The position numbers and the translations under genes are program-made. This document shows, one piece after another, positions 37,143 through 39,542 of a stretch of DNA of 39,542 nucleotides. The stretch covers positions 1 through 39,542 of the IMG/VR virus record IMGVR_UViG_3300005582_000031. One strand, given 5' to 3'. How positions within the stretch are numbered: position 1 is the stretch's first letter; the number at the start of each line of letters is the position of its first letter. Origin of the DNA: a virus. A model generated the notes under the pieces. It saw only the letters and a list, made by a program, of their open reading frames with translations, was not told where the DNA came from and searched no databases.

Positions 37143-39542
37143 ATGCCACTGATCAGCAGCTCTATTCCTAACCTGATCAATGGTGTTAGCCAGCAACCAG
37201 CTGCACTACGGCTGGCATCACAAGCTGAGACTGTAGTCAACTGTTTACCAAGTCCAGTAGAAGGGTTAAAGAAACGACCACCGTGTTATCACATTGCCAA
37301 GCTATTTGCTGGTAGTGCAGGAGCTGGTCGTCCTTTTACCCATATCGTTGATCGTGACGGCACAATTAAATACTTGGTGATGATCCAAGATGCCACGCTA
37401 AAAGTATTTGGCTTAGATGGTTCTGTTAAAACTGTTACTGCCGCAGGTGGTTTTAGTTACCTTGATATAACAGGTGAGCCCAGTCAGGTATTCCGTGTTG
37501 CTTCTGTCGCTGACTATACCTTCATTGTAAATCGTGAAAAGACAGTAGCAATGTCAGCATCAACATCCCCTGATTGGGGCACCAAAAGCATGGTGTTTAT
37601 TAAGACTGCTGACTATGCAACAACATATAGCATTACAGTTAATAGCGTAACCGTAAGTGACACTACCGCTAACAGCGGCGGCAATGTACCTAGCAACGTA
37701 ACTATTGCCACTAACTTAGCTGCCAGCTTAAATGCCAACGGTACTTTTAATGCTTCATTTGTAGCAACTCAAACTGATTACATTGTGCGCATTACTAAGA
37801 ACGACGGTGGTGCATATACCTTGTCGTCCAAAGATACACGCAATGGCGCTATGACCATAGCAATTAAAGGCACTGTTGACACCTTGACAGACTTGCCAAC
37901 TATTGCTGAGCATGGCTTCACGGTAAAGATTTTAGGCAGTAAAGCTACGGGCCTTGATGATTACTACGTTAAGTTTGAAACTAATACTGGCAGTGGGTTT
38001 GGCCATGGCATCTGGAGAGAGACAGTAGCACCTGGCATCCCTTACCTATTTGATGCAGCAACTATGCCGCATGTATTGATTCGTAATTCCAATGACACCT
38101 TTACTTTCCAACCATTTACCTGGGCTGGCCGGGTAGCAGGGGATACCTTAACCGCTCCTGATCCTAGTTTTATTGGCAGCAAGATCCAGAATTTACAGCT
38201 ATTCAGGAACCGCTTAGCATTTTTGTCTGATGAAAATGTGATCCTATCTGCTGCTGATTCCTACGACCGCTTCTTCCCCGAGACCGTGCAGACTATTGTC
38301 GATAGTGATCCTATTGATATTGCGACTGGCGGCCAAGAGATTAACTTCTTAGTCAGCAGCCTCGCCTTTGCTAACTCTCTGTTGCTATTCAGCAGGCATA
38401 GCCAGTTCCGCCTAGATACAGGCAACGTAGCTGCAGCTTTATCCCCAAAAACAGCCAGCATTGCTGCTCTTACTACCTTCGAGATGGTGGATACGGTAGA
38501 CCCTGTTGCTGTGGGTCGTACTATTTTCTTTGCTGTACCCAAGGGTGACTTCAGTGGTGTAAGAGAGTTCTTCCTGCCTGACAGCAGCGGCCCTGTTCCT
38601 ATTTCAGAGGAAATAACATCGTCTGTGCCTCGGTTTGTACCGGGTTCTTTGACATCAATGACGGCAACAGTGTCAGAAGAAGGGCTGGTGTTGCTCAGCA
38701 AGAACGAACCAAAGCGTATTTATTTGTATAAATTCTTTTTTCAAGACGACACCAAGCTGCAATCAGCCTGGTCGTATTGGGAAGTAGAAGGAGCTAAAAG
38801 CATTATTGGCGTTGATATTCTTGATAGCGACCTATACTTAACTATTGAATATGCTGATGGTGTTTACCTAGAACGTGTTGCTTTGCGCCCTGAGACAGTA
38901 GATCCTGGCGCAACTATTGAAATCTTGGTAGACCGCAAGATAAATGAAACTGCTTGCAGTGTAGTTGTAAGTGATGCAGCTGGTATTGGTGTTCAATCTA
39001 CAGTTACCTTGCCCTACCCAATAGCTAGTGGCAGCCAAATGGCATTAGTTGGGCGCTCGGATTCGTCCTTCTTTATTCTTGAAAATGGCGACTTCTTAAT
39101 ACTAGAAGATGGCGGCAACCTATTGTTTTCTACAGGTGCAGCACTTGGTTCTGTGCGATACCCAGTAAGTCAGACAAGTAATACTATTACTATTCGTGGG
39201 GATGTAAGTGCTGCTTTCTTTTATGTAGGTGAAATATACAATATGCTGTACGAGTTCAGTACTCAATACATTAAAGAGCAACCGCCTGGTGGTGGTATGG
39301 CTATAGCTGCTGGCCCCAAGCTGCAGCTACGCACCTGGACTATGGTCTTTGATGAGACTTCAGCCTTTGAAATTAAAATCACACCACGGGGTAGAGACAC
39401 TAATACTTACCCCTATAACGCTATTACCCCTGGTGATGCTTCCTTGCTGGATTCGCTTGGCGTTAAAACCAATAGGTTCCGAGTGCCGGTAATGACTGAA
39501 AATCTAAATGCTGTTATCCAACTGACAAGCAGCAGCCCACTA
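37143..39542 (+). CDS. Tail tubular protein B (gp12-like), cut by the window end
   Basis: The ORF is open from ATG 37143 to the last base. It starts MPLISSSIPNLINGVSQQPA, the hallmark N-terminus of T7 gp12-type nozzle proteins (NGVSQQP-x-xRL). Other recognisable segments are IQNLQLFRNRLAFLSDENVI, SLLLFSRHSQFRLD and DLYLTIEYADGVYLERVAL. Joined through the 8-base overlap to the 3' part at 1-71, the complete protein has 820 residues; T7 gp12 has 794. It forms the tail nozzle. Because the gene runs off the edge, it is easy to miss in ORF lists. Confidence 0.93.
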   Translation, partial: MPLISSSIPNLINGVSQQPAALRLASQAETVVNCLPSPVEGLKKRPPCYHIAKLFAGSAGAGRPFTHIVDRDGTIKYLVMIQDATLKVFGLDGSVKTVTAAGGFSYLDITGEPSQVFRVASVADYTFIVNREKTVAMSASTSPDWGTKSMVFIKTADYATTYSITVNSVTVSDTTANSGGNVPSNVTIATNLAASLNANGTFNASFVATQTDYIVRITKNDGGAYTLSSKDTRNGAMTIAIKGTVDTLTDLPTIAEHGFTVKILGSKATGLDDYYVKFETNTGSGFGHGIWRETVAPGIPYLFDAATMPHVLIRNSNDTFTFQPFTWAGRVAGDTLTAPDPSFIGSKIQNLQLFRNRLAFLSDENVILSAADSYDRFFPETVQTIVDSDPIDIATGGQEINFLVSSLAFANSLLLFSRHSQFRLDTGNVAAALSPKTASIAALTTFEMVDTVDPVAVGRTIFFAVPKGDFSGVREFFLPDSSGPVPISEEITSSVPRFVPGSLTSMTATVSEEGLVLLSKNEPKRIYLYKFFFQDDTKLQSAWSYWEVEGAKSIIGVDILDSDLYLTIEYADGVYLERVALRPETVDPGATIEILVDRKINETACSVVVSDAAGIGVQSTVTLPYPIASGSQMALVGRSDSSFFILENGDFLILEDGGNLLFSTGAALGSVRYPVSQTSNTITIRGDVSAAFFYVGEIYNMLYEFSTQYIKEQPPGGGMAIAAGPKLQLRTWTMVFDETSAFEIKITPRGRDTNTYPYNAITPGDASLLDSLGVKTNRFRVPVMTENLNAVIQLTSSSPL
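39535..39542. repeat. Contig-end overlap, right copy (gcccacta)
   Basis: Identical to bases 1-8; see the left copy. Confidence 0.85.

Noticed and set aside
1-39542. tRNA genes, CRISPR arrays, integrase or attachment site, photosynthesis genes
   Set aside because: No cloverleaf-like segment, no regularly spaced repeat array, and no matching protein motifs were seen.

Overview
The window is a nearly complete genome of a T7-like podovirus (Autographiviridae type), given as a circularly permuted contig. The last 8 bases (gcccacta) repeat the first 8. Merging them joins the truncated gene at the right edge (tail tubular protein B) to its missing C-terminus at the left edge with no frame break, giving a circle of 39,534 bp. 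The host cannot be read from the sequence. The tail-fibre repeats, the ~50-residue membrane protein of the lysis region, the overall gene set and a perfect match to the cyanobacterial LexA box consensus point to a cyanobacterial host (inference). No photosynthesis or carbon-metabolism gene, integrase, tRNA or CRISPR array was seen.

Layout. 1-10645: end of tail tube B, then internal virion/ejection proteins gp13- to gp16-like; the gp16-like protein has 2230 residues and carries ADP-ribosyltransferase-like and HExxH-peptidase-like segments. 10645-13814: tail fibre, beta-helix tailspike and a small protein. 13829-16670: terminator, then lysis and accessory genes (coiled-coil protein, tiny basic peptide, small membrane protein with a canonical -1 slippery heptamer, C39-like peptidase, metallophosphoesterase, HNH nuclease). 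16504-21780: the right-end module, all on the minus strand (TerS, second tailspike, a 26-residue terL/terS chimeric peptide, two small structural-type proteins, TerL, one or two small ORFs). 21781-23013: about 1.2 kb without a credible gene, with repeats, hairpins and a LexA-box-like site; by analogy with T7 the virion DNA ends probably lie here. 23014-25019: a GC-rich early block with an ArdC-like antirestriction protein and hairpins after three of its genes, closed by a strong terminator and a two-strand G-quadruplex-type tract. 25205-26207: small early genes. 26194-32164: RNA polymerase, ssDNA-binding protein, endonuclease I, primase-helicase, zinc ribbon and 5' exonuclease. 32157-39542: small genes, portal, scaffold, capsid, tail tube A and tail tube B.

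How the parts work together. Early genes probably blunt host defence, the single-subunit RNA polymerase drives later genes, and the replication set follows the T7 order except that no DNA polymerase gene exists: the usual gene 5 slot between primase-helicase and exonuclease holds only an 82-residue zinc-ribbon protein. Genes are tightly packed with frequent ATGA/TAATG overlaps. Structural genes follow the T7 order, while the packaging module keeps its T7 position next to the presumed genome end but is inverted.

Points most worth follow-up: the absent DNA polymerase; the terL/terS fossil junction; the ADP-ribosyltransferase-like cassette flanked by duplicated peptides inside the ejection protein; the lytic transglycosylase-like domain on gp15 rather than gp16; the A AAA AAG frameshift candidate in the lysis region; and the LexA-like box in the divergent control region.
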